Below are positions 1 through 7,611 of a DNA stretch of 64,000 nucleotides, piece after piece (the first letter of the stretch is position 1; each line of letters begins with the position of its first letter). The stretch covers positions 4,332-68,331 of the forward strand of contig PBTY01000054.1 of NCBI GenBank assembly GCA_002729235.1. Direction: 5' to 3'. The stretch comes from Rickettsiales bacterium (lineage in GTDB: Bacteria; Bacteroidota; Bacteroidia; Cytophagales; Cyclobacteriaceae). A program made the translations under genes and the position numbers. A model generated the notes under the pieces. The model was not told the DNA's origin. It did no database searches and saw only the letters and a list, made by a program, of their open reading frames with translations.

Positions 1-314
1 TGAGTGGTAGAGGTATGCACATCCAACCTTTTATCTGTGATTTCCCCACTAATTCGTTCTTTTATTCCCAGTTTAATATCTGTAGCAACTGCCCAGATCT
101 GATAGCCAATCACTCCAGCAAAAATCAAAGCAAAGAAGCCAAATACGATGAAAATGAAGGGTTCATCACCAAATCCATCAGCAAAACCAGTAAGCACGAA
201 AGAGAAAATAGCCGCAAAGATTACCGTGGCAAAAACAGCGAAACCCAGAATTGGAATTATTCGCCTTCTTAGTTTGCTAATATCTTCAGGAGTAAGAGGA
301 TGCTGATCAGTCAT
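1..314 (-). CDS. Small membrane protein, 3' part missing (runs off window)
   Basis: An open frame begins with ATG at 314 on the minus strand and stays open to the first base of the window, so the C-terminus is missing. The visible 104 residues start MTDQHPLTPEDISKLRRR, followed by two hydrophobic stretches (about residues 20-42 and 50-74) separated by a short acidic loop (DGFGDEP), then a charged tail. This looks like a two-helix inner-membrane protein. I do not recognise the family. The plus-strand frame across the same bases is poor in hydrophobic structure and is read as a shadow. The gene is divergent from the Crp/Fnr regulator that starts at 413, so the roughly 100 bp between them should hold both promoters. 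Confidence 0.6.
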   Translation of the reverse strand, partial: MTDQHPLTPEDISKLRRRIIPILGFAVFATVIFAAIFSFVLTGFADGFGDEPFIFIVFGFFALIFAGVIGYQIWAVATDIKLGIKERISGEITDKRLDVHTSTT

Positions 315-412
315 GAATTAACGATTATTCAACAAAGATGAAATCTAACCACTTTGAATTTAATCCGTGTTGGAGGGTATTTTAACCATAAGGGTTATAA
401 ATTGAAACTGAA

Positions 413-991
413 ATGTATTCTCATATGCTTTCCACGATCATTCAAAACACCTTTCCCATTTCTCAAAAATCCATCAAAGCCATTGAGGAATTACTAACCC
501 TGGAGACATGCAACGCTAAGGATACAATCATCAAGCAAGGCACATTCAACCACAAAGAGTATTTCTTGTTAGAAGGAATCGTACGCAGCTTCACTTTGAA
601 TCCCGAGGGAGCAGAAGTAACTCTGGCATTCTTCACCTCTAGTTCAACACTCACTCCGAATGTGGCTAGGATTAAAGAAGGCAAATCGCTGGTTCATTTT
701 CAGGCCATCTCCAATTGTAAATTAGCGAGCATTTCTATAGAAGCATTTGAGCAATTGAGAAGAGATAATGAGGAAGTCAGAAACTTTGCGTTTTCTGTAT
801 TGCAACAAGAACTGCTAAGGAAAACCAATAAAGAACTGGGTTTAGCCTCCTTGTCAGCTAGTGATCGTTTGAGACAATTTCGACTCGACTATCCCGGACT
901 CGAAAATGAAATCCCTCACTCCTACATTGCGTCTTATTTAGGTATTACCACCATCTCATTGAGCAGACTCAGAGGCCAAATCAGATATTGA
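413..991 (+). CDS. Crp/Fnr-family transcriptional regulator
   Basis: A 192-residue protein with the Crp/Fnr layout: an N-terminal cyclic-nucleotide-binding-like beta-roll (about residues 10-120, with a GTFNHKEYFLLEGIVRSF core), a dimerisation helix, and a C-terminal helix-turn-helix ending IASYLGITTISLSRLR, where the recognition helix lies. The phosphate-binding cassette of true cAMP receptors (GE..., R-A-A-T) is not visible, as in most short Bacteroidota members, so the effector is unlikely to be a classical cyclic nucleotide. It is slightly shorter than Crp (about 210). The alpha/beta hydrolase starts 67 bp downstream on the same strand and is a plausible target or operon partner. Family is secure; regulon unknown. 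Confidence 0.88.
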   Translation: MYSHMLSTIIQNTFPISQKSIKAIEELLTLETCNAKDTIIKQGTFNHKEYFLLEGIVRSFTLNPEGAEVTLAFFTSSSTLTPNVARIKEGKSLVHFQAISNCKLASISIEAFEQLRRDNEEVRNFAFSVLQQELLRKTNKELGLASLSASDRLRQFRLDYPGLENEIPHSYIASYLGITTISLSRLRGQIRY

Positions 992-1058
992 TTCGATCTT
1001 AACAAATGTTAATGCTTTTCATCAGGCTGCTAAGGACCTTTGTTTAAAAAGGACCAAT

Positions 1059-1988
1059 ATGAAAGCAATTAACCACTTATTTTTAACCCTGACTTTTCTT
1101 ATGAGCACTCAAATCACCATATCGCAACCAACTACGCATTCTATTCAAAATGGTGCGGTAACCTTACATACTTCCATTTACCCTAAACAAGGAGCAGAAA
1201 CAATCATTTTGCTTCATGGAGGACCTGGAGTACCAGATCCCATGTTGGATGTGGTAAATACACTCAAGGATAAATTTCAGGTGGTCTATTTCGAGCAGCG
1301 TGGCACCGGCAAGTCTACCAACGCAGAGCATTCTTACACCATGGAGGATTATGTAGGTGATGTGAATACGATTGCCGAGTACCTGGACATAGAACAGTTT
1401 CATTTGTTTGGACATTCCTGGGGAGGATTGTACGCACAGATATACGCAAACATGCACCCAGGCAGACTACTTAGCTTATGTCTTTGTAGCCCGAGCTCGG
1501 GTACGAATAAGACCTGGAAACAAACAGAAAAGGAAGTAATGCAATTCAATAAAAGAACCTCTACTTCCGATGAATGGATGCAAATGGGCTGGTTATCGCT
1601 CAAAGGCATGATGGGTTCAGACAAAGCTTACCAGCAGATGTTTCGTTTGGTGATGTGCAACTACCACAAAAACCATCCTGACATCATGGTATCAGAAAAA
1701 CAACTTACAGGAGTAAGAGCCAGGTCTGTCAACAAAACACGCAAAGAACTTATCAAATATCCCATGCTCGACACACTGAATGATCCCAGCTTTCCAGTTT
1801 GCGTCACTTACGGAGAGCAGGATATCTATGGAGAGAGTAAGCAAGAGGTTTTAGATAGATTTCCAACAGCCACCACCCATCTATTTGAGAATTGTGGACA
1901 TATACCGTGGCTGCATGTTCCTGAGAAATTTAAATTAGTAATTCAAGACTTTTACAACCCTGAAAGATTAATGTCAGAAATTCAGTAA
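1059..1988 (+). CDS. Secreted alpha/beta hydrolase (proline iminopeptidase-like)
   Basis: A 309-residue alpha/beta-hydrolase with a signal peptide (hydrophobic residues 6-22, likely cleavage after ISQ). HGGPG at 53-57 is the oxyanion-hole motif typical of the proline iminopeptidase (S33) group; the nucleophile elbow is GHSWGG with Ser120; the acid is probably Asp255 (YGEQD) and the base His281 (ENCGHIPW). The helical lid is short. Substrate cannot be read from sequence: a peptide, ester or lactone are all possible. The leader implies a periplasmic or secreted enzyme, unlike the cytoplasmic iminopeptidases. It follows the Crp/Fnr gene on the same strand and is followed 35 bp later by a DUF3592-like gene. 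Confidence 0.85.
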   Translation: MKAINHLFLTLTFLMSTQITISQPTTHSIQNGAVTLHTSIYPKQGAETIILLHGGPGVPDPMLDVVNTLKDKFQVVYFEQRGTGKSTNAEHSYTMEDYVGDVNTIAEYLDIEQFHLFGHSWGGLYAQIYANMHPGRLLSLCLCSPSSGTNKTWKQTEKEVMQFNKRTSTSDEWMQMGWLSLKGMMGSDKAYQQMFRLVMCNYHKNHPDIMVSEKQLTGVRARSVNKTRKELIKYPMLDTLNDPSFPVCVTYGEQDIYGESKQEVLDRFPTATTHLFENCGHIPWLHVPEKFKLVIQDFYNPERLMSEIQ

Positions 1989-2023
1989 TATTGGTTAACG
2001 CCTTATTCACTGTTCATTCCATA

Positions 2024-2476
2024 ATGAGAAAAATAACCAAAGCAGACAGAGCCACAATTTATCTCAATACTGCACCTTTCTTACTTGGAGAAACCTTTTG
2101 TCTTGGAGGCTTCATCATGCCATTTTTTGCATTTATGGACTTGAGAGCTCTTTTTGGAGTTCTATTCCTGGCAATAGGTATTTATATCGTAAAGAGAAAA
2201 ATGGATACTGCTAAATTGGGTTACTATGTACTTCAGCATGGTGAAAAATCTATAGCTGAAATAACACGTATCACAAACATCAATGCAGAGCATAATGGAC
2301 GAACTGTCAAAGAGTACAATTTCAGATATGAAGTAAATGGTAAGATGTTTAATCATGAGTACCAGTCTGCTTATAAAAGACATCTACAAGAAGGAGAAAG
2401 ACTAGCCATTTTCTACGATCCTAAAAATCCCAAGCTTTGCTTTATCCCAAGTCTGTATAATTTGACTATTTATTAG
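2024..2476 (+). CDS. DUF3592-like membrane protein
   Basis: A 150-residue protein starting at the ATG at 2024; an upstream in-frame TTG at 1991 would lie 3 bp after the hydrolase stop and add 11 unremarkable residues, so the ATG is preferred. Two hydrophobic segments in the first 60 residues (around FLLGETFCLGGFIMPFFAF and LRALFGVLFLAIGIYIV) are followed by a beta-rich soluble part containing EYNFRYEVNGK and the closing FYDPKNPK motif, which is the usual signature of DUF3592 proteins. Function is unknown for the family. The next small gene begins 3 bp after its stop, suggesting translational coupling. Confidence 0.65.
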   Translation: MRKITKADRATIYLNTAPFLLGETFCLGGFIMPFFAFMDLRALFGVLFLAIGIYIVKRKMDTAKLGYYVLQHGEKSIAEITRITNINAEHNGRTVKEYNFRYEVNGKMFNHEYQSAYKRHLQEGERLAIFYDPKNPKLCFIPSLYNLTIY

Positions 2477-2478
2477 AC

Positions 2479-2661
2479 ATGCCAACAGCTGACTATTTCT
2501 ATTTTGGAATGAAGGTGAAATTAGGAGATGAAATTGGATTGGTCATCAAACCTGAGATTCAGAATGAGTGGGACCATGAACCCGGACTGATAAGATGGGA
2601 CACTCGCAACGAGAACAAATTGAAGATTGGCGTGGAATGTATGGTTCATTCGTTCAAATAG
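2479..2661 (+). CDS. Small hypothetical protein (60 aa)
   Basis: A 60-residue frame starting with ATG 3 bp after the DUF3592-like gene. It encodes a soluble, mixed-charge protein (MKVKLGDEIGLVIKPEI then a Trp-containing region with WDHEPGLIRWDTR). The tight spacing and sensible composition favour a real gene translated with its upstream neighbour, but I recognise no family. It could be a small beta-rich protein with an SH3-like or KOW-like fold, which is only a guess from alternating hydrophobics. The frame following it directly (2662 onward, GTG start) has no protein-like character and is not annotated. Confidence 0.45.
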   Translation: MPTADYFYFGMKVKLGDEIGLVIKPEIQNEWDHEPGLIRWDTRNENKLKIGVECMVHSFK

Positions 2662-3075
2662 GTGGTTTTGAAATTCCACAAGAAACTGAATTCCGGGTCA
2701 TTTGAGCTAATTCACCAATTAATAGATTCCCTTAGAATTTCAATTGAATCCTCTACAAGAACCAAACATAACGACGAAATTCAGGGAATGACGAAATTGA
2801 AACGTCACTCCCTGAGCCGGACGCCCCCGAATCCTGAGACAATTGCTATTTTTAAAACCCTAATTATTCTGGATTCTAGGGGAGTCCGTCGTACGGTTAG
2901 CAAATAAGATTCCCTTAGAATTTCAATTTAATCCTCTACTATAACAGGATATTACGATGAAATTCTGGGGTGCTCTGCTAGAGAATGACTTCTTAGATCA
3001 AAACAAAGACTCTCAACCAGCAGAATCCTCGCGGAAACCAAAGATTGATTTACAATTCCTGTTTATCTTTATTCT
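2662..3075. other. Gene-poor stretch of about 410 bp with a repeated element
   Basis: No convincing gene lies here. The only long frame (2662-2907, GTG start) has a composition unlike its neighbours and overlaps the repeat described separately. The stretch contains two near-identical 32-bp blocks and an inverted partial copy, and ends in an AT-rich region just before the DUF433 gene that should hold its promoter. It looks like an intergenic repeat or a decayed non-autonomous element. Confidence 0.5.
2725..2939. repeat. Direct/inverted repeat unit (possible MITE-like or palindromic element)
   Basis: The block at 2725-2756 recurs at 2908-2939 with one mismatch in 32 bp, and similarity continues more weakly for about 30 bp on the right of each copy (acgacgaaattcaggg against acgatgaaattctggg). 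The core gattcccttagaat at 2725-2738 also occurs inverted at 2873-2886 (attctaggggagtc, two mismatches to the exact reverse complement). Thus 2725-2886 is bounded by an imperfect inverted pair and the second direct copy starts 21 bp further on. No transposase is present. This fits a small palindromic intergenic repeat or a decayed non-autonomous element. Confidence 0.55.
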
Positions 3076-3306
3076 ATGAATACAGTTGTCCAACGTATTA
3101 CTATTGATCCTGAAGTTTGTCATGGCAAACCTGTTATCCGTGGAATGAGATGGCCTGTGGAGGTGATTCTGGATATGATGGGATCAGGAATGACTCAGGA
3201 AGAGATTATCGAAGACCACCCTGAATTAACAAGGGAAGACTTACAAGCTTGTCTACAGTTTGCCCGTTTATCTGTTTCTGGAGAGACGTATCAGTTAGCC
3301 AATTGA
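3076..3306 (+). CDS. DUF433 antitoxin
   Basis: A 76-residue DUF433 protein. The family signature is clear: RITIDPEVCHGKPVIRGMR followed by a helix-turn-helix-like part with V..ILDMMGSGMTQEEII and DHPELTREDL. DUF433 proteins are small DNA-binding-like antitoxins normally encoded just upstream of a DUF5615 PIN-like protein. That arrangement is present here, with the stop TGA (3304-3306) overlapping the next start ATG (3306-3308) by one base. The expected role is to bind and neutralise the toxin and to autoregulate the pair. Confidence 0.85.
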   Translation: MNTVVQRITIDPEVCHGKPVIRGMRWPVEVILDMMGSGMTQEEIIEDHPELTREDLQACLQFARLSVSGETYQLAN

Positions 3307-3668
3307 TGAAGTTCCTTTGTGACGTTCATATTCCTATTAAACTTTCAAAGAAAATTGAGGAACTGGGATTTCATTCAACTCATGTCAACTTTATACTTGA
3401 CAAATGGAATTCAAAAGATTCTGACATTGCTAAATATGCTGATTATCACCAACTAATTCTGATTACAAAAGATCAAGATTTCAGAAACTCTTTTTTAGTC
3501 AAGCGTACTCCTCAAAAATTAATCAAGATTAATCTCGGCAACATTTCTAATAATGAATTGATAGGCCTATTTGAGCAAAGAATAAGCTCCATAAAAGCCA
3601 TTGATCTCCAGAATAAAAGCTACATGATCGAACTTGGATTAGATAACTTCTGGATAGTTACGAAATAG
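3306..3668 (+). CDS. DUF5615 PIN-like toxin
   Basis: A 120-residue protein starting at the ATG at 3306, which overlaps the DUF433 stop by one base; the longer frame from 3249 lies inside the antitoxin and is rejected. It has DUF5615 features: an N-terminal MKFLCDVHIP with the first acidic PIN residue (Asp6), then a SKDSDIAKYA stretch and ILITKDQDF with the later acidic residues, then the beta strand LIKINLGNISN. DUF5615 belongs to the Mut7-C/PIN-like nuclease fold, and such proteins paired with DUF433 are assigned as type II toxin-antitoxin modules. Activity here is inferred; the key acidic residues look intact. Confidence 0.85.
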   Translation: MKFLCDVHIPIKLSKKIEELGFHSTHVNFILDKWNSKDSDIAKYADYHQLILITKDQDFRNSFLVKRTPQKLIKINLGNISNNELIGLFEQRISSIKAIDLQNKSYMIELGLDNFWIVTK

Positions 3669-3750
3669 ATGACCCATCTCATTATTTAATCTACCCAACT
3701 AGACATATCAATCCCTTCTCACTAACTTCGCGGCTTATTCAATTGAAGTT

Positions 3751-5388
3751 ATGATCTCAGTAGACTCAGTCGGCGTAGAATTCAGTGGACATACCCTATT
3801 TAATGGCATCCAGTTCAATATCAATCCAGAGGACAAAATCGCCTTGATGGGTAAGAATGGAGCAGGTAAATCCACTCTTCTTAAAATCATTGCAGGCAAA
3901 GACAAGCCTACTTATGGCAAGATCTCGGCTCCAAAAGATGCAGTGATTGCTTACTTGCCTCAGCACTTGTTGGTGGAAGATACATGCAATGTATTCGAAG
4001 AGACTTCCAAGGCTTTCGAGGAGATCTTAGGGATGAAAACACAGCTGGATGACCTGAATAAGCAACTGGAAACGCGTACCGACTATGAGTCTGATGAATA
4101 TGCTAAGATCATTGAGCAAGTATCTGAGATCAGTGAAAAATACTACAGCATCGAGGACTCCAACTTTGATCAGGCTGTTGAGCAAACCCTTTTAGGATTA
4201 GGTTTTGTTCGTTCGGACTTTACCCGTCCTGCCAAAGACTTCAGTGGAGGATGGAGAATGCGTATTGAATTGGCAAAAATCTTATTGAAAAAGCCAGACT
4301 TGATCCTCCTCGATGAGCCCACCAACCACCTGGATATTGAATCCGTTCAGTGGTTAGAAGAATTCCTAAAAACCAGTGCGAAAGCCGTAATGGTGATTAG
4401 CCACGATAAGACATTTGTTGACAATCTGACTAACCGCACCATTGAACTAACCAATGGCAAGATCTACGACTATAAGACGAACTACTCGCACTATCTAGAA
4501 CTGAGAAAAGAGCGTCGCGAGCAGCAACAAAAGCAGTTTGACGATCAGCAAAAGGAGATTGCAGACATCAAGCAGTTCATCGAGCGATTCAAAGGAACGT
4601 ACTCCAAGACGTTGCAAGTACAATCTCGAGTGAAGATGTTGGAGAAAATGGAGATCGTAGAAGTGGACGAAGTAGATACTTCAGCTTTGAACCTGAAGTT
4701 CCCTCCTGCCCCACGGTCTGGAAATTATCCGGTGATCATAGAAGACTTGAGCAAATCCTATGGAGATCACGTGGTTTTCAAGGACGCTTCAATGACCATT
4801 AGCAGAGGAGAAAAAGTCGCTTTCGTTGGCAAGAACGGTGAAGGTAAATCCACCATGGTCAAAGCCATCATGGGTGAGATTGAGCATGAAGGTAAAATGC
4901 AGCTTGGTCACAACAGCATGATCGGTTACTTTGCTCAGAATCAAGCTGCTCTGTTGGATGAATCTTTGACGGTATTCCAAACGATTGATGAAATTGCGCA
5001 AGGAGATATCCGTACCAAAATCAAAGACATTCTTGGTGCTTTCATGTTCAGTGGTGACACGATCGACAAGAAAGTGAAAGTACTTTCGGGAGGAGAAAGA
5101 ACACGTCTGGCCATGATCAAGTTATTACTTCAGCCGGTGAACCTCCTCATTCTCGATGAACCGACTAACCACCTCGACATCAAGACAAAGGACATTCTGA
5201 AAGATGCCTTAAAAGCTTTTGATGGCACGTTGATTTTGGTATCTCATGATAGGGATTTCCTGGACGGATTAGCAAAAAAGGTATTCGAATTTGGCAATCA
5301 ACGAGTGAAAGAACACTTTGAGGATATCGCGGGATTCCTTCGTAACAAGAAGATGGAGAATTTGAGAGATATTGAGAGGAAGAAATAG
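3751..5388 (+). CDS. ABC-F family ATP-binding protein
   Basis: A 545-residue soluble protein with two ABC ATPase halves and no membrane segments, the ABC-F arrangement. The first half has Walker A GKNGAGKST (about 34-42), signature FSGGWRMR (about 165) and Walker B LLDEPTNHLD; the second has GKNGEGKST (about 358-366), LSGGERTR and again LDEPTNHLD. The linker (about 240-325) is a long charged helical hairpin rich in Q, E and R, the P-site tRNA interaction element of this family. ABC-F proteins act on the ribosome (translation factors EttA, Uup, YbiT; some give antibiotic protection). It has no extended C-terminal coiled coil of the Uup type, so a housekeeping factor is the likelier role. A rho-independent terminator follows. 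Confidence 0.9.
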   Translation: MISVDSVGVEFSGHTLFNGIQFNINPEDKIALMGKNGAGKSTLLKIIAGKDKPTYGKISAPKDAVIAYLPQHLLVEDTCNVFEETSKAFEEILGMKTQLDDLNKQLETRTDYESDEYAKIIEQVSEISEKYYSIEDSNFDQAVEQTLLGLGFVRSDFTRPAKDFSGGWRMRIELAKILLKKPDLILLDEPTNHLDIESVQWLEEFLKTSAKAVMVISHDKTFVDNLTNRTIELTNGKIYDYKTNYSHYLELRKERREQQQKQFDDQQKEIADIKQFIERFKGTYSKTLQVQSRVKMLEKMEIVEVDEVDTSALNLKFPPAPRSGNYPVIIEDLSKSYGDHVVFKDASMTISRGEKVAFVGKNGEGKSTMVKAIMGEIEHEGKMQLGHNSMIGYFAQNQAALLDESLTVFQTIDEIAQGDIRTKIKDILGAFMFSGDTIDKKVKVLSGGERTRLAMIKLLLQPVNLLILDEPTNHLDIKTKDILKDALKAFDGTLILVSHDRDFLDGLAKKVFEFGNQRVKEHFEDIAGFLRNKKMENLRDIERKK

Positions 5389-5422
5389 TGTCTTTCTAGA
5401 AGTATAAAATTACACACCCCTA

Positions 5423-5450
5423 AATCCCCTCTCAAGAGGGGATTTTTTAT
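5423..5450 (+). terminator. Rho-independent terminator after the ABC-F gene
   Basis: A perfect 9-bp stem aatcccctc (5423-5431) pairs with gaggggatt (5436-5444) around a tcaa loop, and the right arm runs into a T tract (5443-5448). It ends the plus-strand ABC-F transcript and overlaps the last codon and stop of the convergent amidase gene. Confidence 0.8.
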
Positions 5451-6505
5451 TTGGACTCCTTATAATCCCTAATTACTCCATCCGCTAGCCAGGCAGCAAT
5501 AGCGTCACGGTTTTCCCATTCCAAGATGCGACGTTGATCACGCGTGTTTTTAAGATTTCCAATCTCGATGTAAACAGCTGGGGCATGAGAATACTTAAGT
5601 GAGTAGAGACTGCTTCTTGGCTCGATGGTTCCGTAATACTTCCGATTGGGTTGGTAACGTGCATATTTCTCCTTGAAAGTAGACTGCATATTGTCAGCCA
5701 ATCGCTTACCGTATTTACTCTGCTCGTGGTAATAAAAGAACACATCGATGTTCTCCCCTTTTGATCGACTATCTACATGAGTCTCAATGATTCTTTGGTA
5801 CGGTTTGTATTTATACTTCTCATACAATTCGTTGACCACAGCTATTCGTTGCCTTAGTCGGTACACCTGGCTTCTCGGAATCTTCTTATCCGGATACAAG
5901 CGTTCATCATAGTCTACCTTCAATATCTTCTCATCACGAATTCCATCATTTTGATCTCTTGTAATCAGATAAACCAATGCACCTTGTGAAATAAGCTTTC
6001 TAGCTAATCGTAGCGTCACATCATAGGCATATTCATCCTCTGTAATCAATGTACCATTGTAAGTCTCAACAGCGCCTGGGTCTGGTCCTCCATGGCCTGA
6101 AATGAGATAAAATACGGCGCCTTCCAAATCTCGACTTTCTATATAAACCGTTTTATAATCTTTCCCGAAGATGTCATAGTTCCGCTTCTCCAGAACCTTG
6201 GATGCTTTAACCGTTTTCAAGTCAATACTGTCAGGCATCACCAAATCTTCATCGGCCTTATCCACTTGCTCTTCAGGATTGGGTAGTTTATAGATCTTGC
6301 CAATAAACAATCCATTTTCTGAACTCAGATTCTCCTTATTGAGCTCAATAAACGGTTGTAGGTACTTTTTAGGATCCAGTCCACTATTGCGCAAAAGCGA
6401 ATAAATACCATCACCTTGTATGGCCATCACTTCCTTGTGTGTGTCCTGCGCCTGGAGGCAATACCCTGCAAAAATGAATAACAGCAGAAAGAATTTCTTC
6501 GTCAT
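5447..6505 (-). CDS. N-acetylmuramoyl-L-alanine amidase (Amidase_3) with LysM-like head
   Basis: A 352-residue exported protein. A signal peptide (residues 4-20) precedes a LysM-like module (about 25-75, with AIQGDGIYSLLRNSGLDP and the closing IGKIYKLP), which is expected to bind peptidoglycan. The C-terminal half is a zinc amidase of the Amidase_3 type: SGHGGPDPG carries the first His ligand (His138), the acidic EDEYAYD stretch supplies the next ligand, THVDSR another His, and EIGNLKN near the end holds the catalytic Glu. It cleaves the bond between MurNAc and the stem peptide during cell separation or wall turnover. It is a single gene, with a promoter-like box upstream at 6531-6538. Confidence 0.9.
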   Translation of the reverse strand: MTKKFFLLLFIFAGYCLQAQDTHKEVMAIQGDGIYSLLRNSGLDPKKYLQPFIELNKENLSSENGLFIGKIYKLPNPEEQVDKADEDLVMPDSIDLKTVKASKVLEKRNYDIFGKDYKTVYIESRDLEGAVFYLISGHGGPDPGAVETYNGTLITEDEYAYDVTLRLARKLISQGALVYLITRDQNDGIRDEKILKVDYDERLYPDKKIPRSQVYRLRQRIAVVNELYEKYKYKPYQRIIETHVDSRSKGENIDVFFYYHEQSKYGKRLADNMQSTFKEKYARYQPNRKYYGTIEPRSSLYSLKYSHAPAVYIEIGNLKNTRDQRRILEWENRDAIAAWLADGVIRDYKESK

Positions 6506-6530
6506 GTAGGGTTGATCCTTGTTAGATGCA

Positions 6531-6538
6531 CAAAAATA
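6531..6538 (-). promoter_or_regulatory. Candidate -7 box for the amidase gene
   Basis: On the minus strand the bases read TATTTTTG, matching the Bacteroidota TAnnTTTG element about 26 bp before the amidase ATG. No good -33 TTG is seen at the usual 19-21 bp, so the call is tentative. Confidence 0.35.
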
Positions 6539-6560
6539 GAAATTGCTTGGAGAAAACGTA

Positions 6561-6642
6561 GTTAGTGATTGGTTAATTAGTGTATTAGTGACTGGCTAAT
6601 TTGACTAATCTACAAATCACTAGTCACCAAATACTAGTCACC
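6561..6642. repeat. Degenerate GTGATT/AGTCAC dyad repeats
   Basis: The short gap between the deoxyribosyltransferase stop and the amidase promoter is filled with repeated variants of ttagtgatt, ttagtgact, aatcactagtcac and actagtcac, giving several overlapping imperfect inverted repeats. Similar bases occur just at the stop of the giant gene (around 33300-33322). The likely role is a transcript-end structure or a dispersed intergenic repeat; no gene is present. Confidence 0.4.
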
Positions 6643-7123
6643 CAAATACACTCTTCAATGCCTCAGGTAAATTAGAAAGCTCCTGAATCAGTTTTCCTCC
6701 ATGCATTTCAATGAAGTATTGTACCTGAATGTTTACTGTTCCGCCTTCATTGTCCGCAGACAATCTAAAATCTCCTCTATATCCAACGATGGGTTTTCCC
6801 AATGCAGCAGCATAACCAATTTCAGACGCGGTACCACTATCTACATCTACTCCATCCAATATAGCAAAGAGTCCGTCACTTTCACGAATCGCTTTTGAGT
6901 TGTTCGCACCAATAATGGTATTGATTTCACGCCATTTATCTCGCTTTTCCACACCAAAAGGCATAGACGTAACTTCAGCAATCAATTCTTCAGGAGTTAA
7001 CTTCCAGGGATCCAATATTTCATATCCAAGATGCGCGATCTCTGGAATGACTGTTTCATACATGTAATAGCGACCCGCTTCTGAGAACCCAAAAGGTGAA
7101 GCGATGTATAGTTTCTTACTCAT
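6638..7123 (-). CDS. Nucleoside 2-deoxyribosyltransferase
   Basis: A 161-residue protein of the nucleoside 2-deoxyribosyltransferase family, which swaps the base on 2'-deoxynucleosides or hydrolyses deoxynucleotide N-glycosidic bonds. KLYIASPFGFSEAGR at the N-terminus is the nucleotide-binding opening, and LDGVDVDSGTASEIGYAA carries the Asp pair and the catalytic Glu101. Length matches the family. Its start overlaps the end of the Nudix gene by 8 bp, so it is the third gene of an hxlR-nudix-ndt operon. That context suggests removal or salvage of damaged nucleotides or nucleobases rather than general salvage. Confidence 0.88.
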   Translation of the reverse strand: MSKKLYIASPFGFSEAGRYYMYETVIPEIAHLGYEILDPWKLTPEELIAEVTSMPFGVEKRDKWREINTIIGANNSKAIRESDGLFAILDGVDVDSGTASEIGYAAALGKPIVGYRGDFRLSADNEGGTVNIQVQYFIEMHGGKLIQELSNLPEALKSVFG

Positions 7124-7610
7124 TGTTTAAAAATCGGTTGATGACGTATTGGCCATCCAGCATTACGTCGTGCGACGCAAAGAAAACATCTATTTCGGAT
7201 CTATCAAGGAATAGGTACTCGGTTACTTCTCCATCTACCAATTTAATTGGGCCATCATATGTTACCCAAAATGCTCTTCCCCAAACATTGCACTGATCCT
7301 GATTGATTCGAAAGTCCCAAAGTGGATTCAGCTCAACATTCGTCACGCCAATCTCCTCCTCCAGTTCTCGAACAGCATTCTCTTCATAGCTTTCACCTGC
7401 TTTCACTACTCCTCCGGTTGTAGGGTCATAATAACCAGGATAAACATCCTTTTCGAGTGAACGCTTTTGGATGAGAATTTGACCTTCTGAATTGGTTACA
7501 ATTATGTACGTGGATCGATGCAGTAAAACATCTCTTCGCATTAGAGACCTGGGAACAATCTTTATTTCATGATTCTCCTCATCAACAATAATTACTTGCT
7601 CTTCTGCCAT
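7116..7610 (-). CDS. Nudix hydrolase
   Basis: A 164-residue Nudix protein. I use the ATG at 7610 (MAEEQVIIVDEEN); the longer frame starting at 7691 lies within the upstream hxlR gene and lacks protein-like character. The Nudix box is complete (GX5EX7REUXEEXGU, beginning GVVKAGE and ending RELEEEIGV, about residues 78-100), so metal binding and diphosphate hydrolysis are expected. The opening EEQVIIVDEENHEI and the TYIIVTNSEGQILIQKR stretch resemble YfcD/isopentenyl-isomerase-like Nudix proteins. It starts one base after the hxlR stop and overlaps the deoxyribosyltransferase start by 8 bp, so the three are almost certainly co-transcribed. Confidence 0.88.
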   Translation of the reverse strand: MAEEQVIIVDEENHEIKIVPRSLMRRDVLLHRSTYIIVTNSEGQILIQKRSLEKDVYPGYYDPTTGGVVKAGESYEENAVRELEEEIGVTNVELNPLWDFRINQDQCNVWGRAFWVTYDGPIKLVDGEVTEYLFLDRSEIDVFFASHDVMLDGQYVINRFLNNE

Positions 7611-7611
7611 G

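Noticed and set aside
15..272. 85-codon plus-strand frame at the left edge
   Set aside because: The opposite strand has a membrane-protein frame with a good ATG and two clear helices; this one is its shadow.
2662..2907. 81-codon plus-strand frame with GTG start
   Set aside because: It overlaps the repeat element, has no protein-like hydrophobic pattern and no plausible start signal.
3249..3305. Longer N-terminus of the DUF5615 toxin
   Set aside because: These codons lie inside the DUF433 gene, and family members begin at MKFLCDVHIP.
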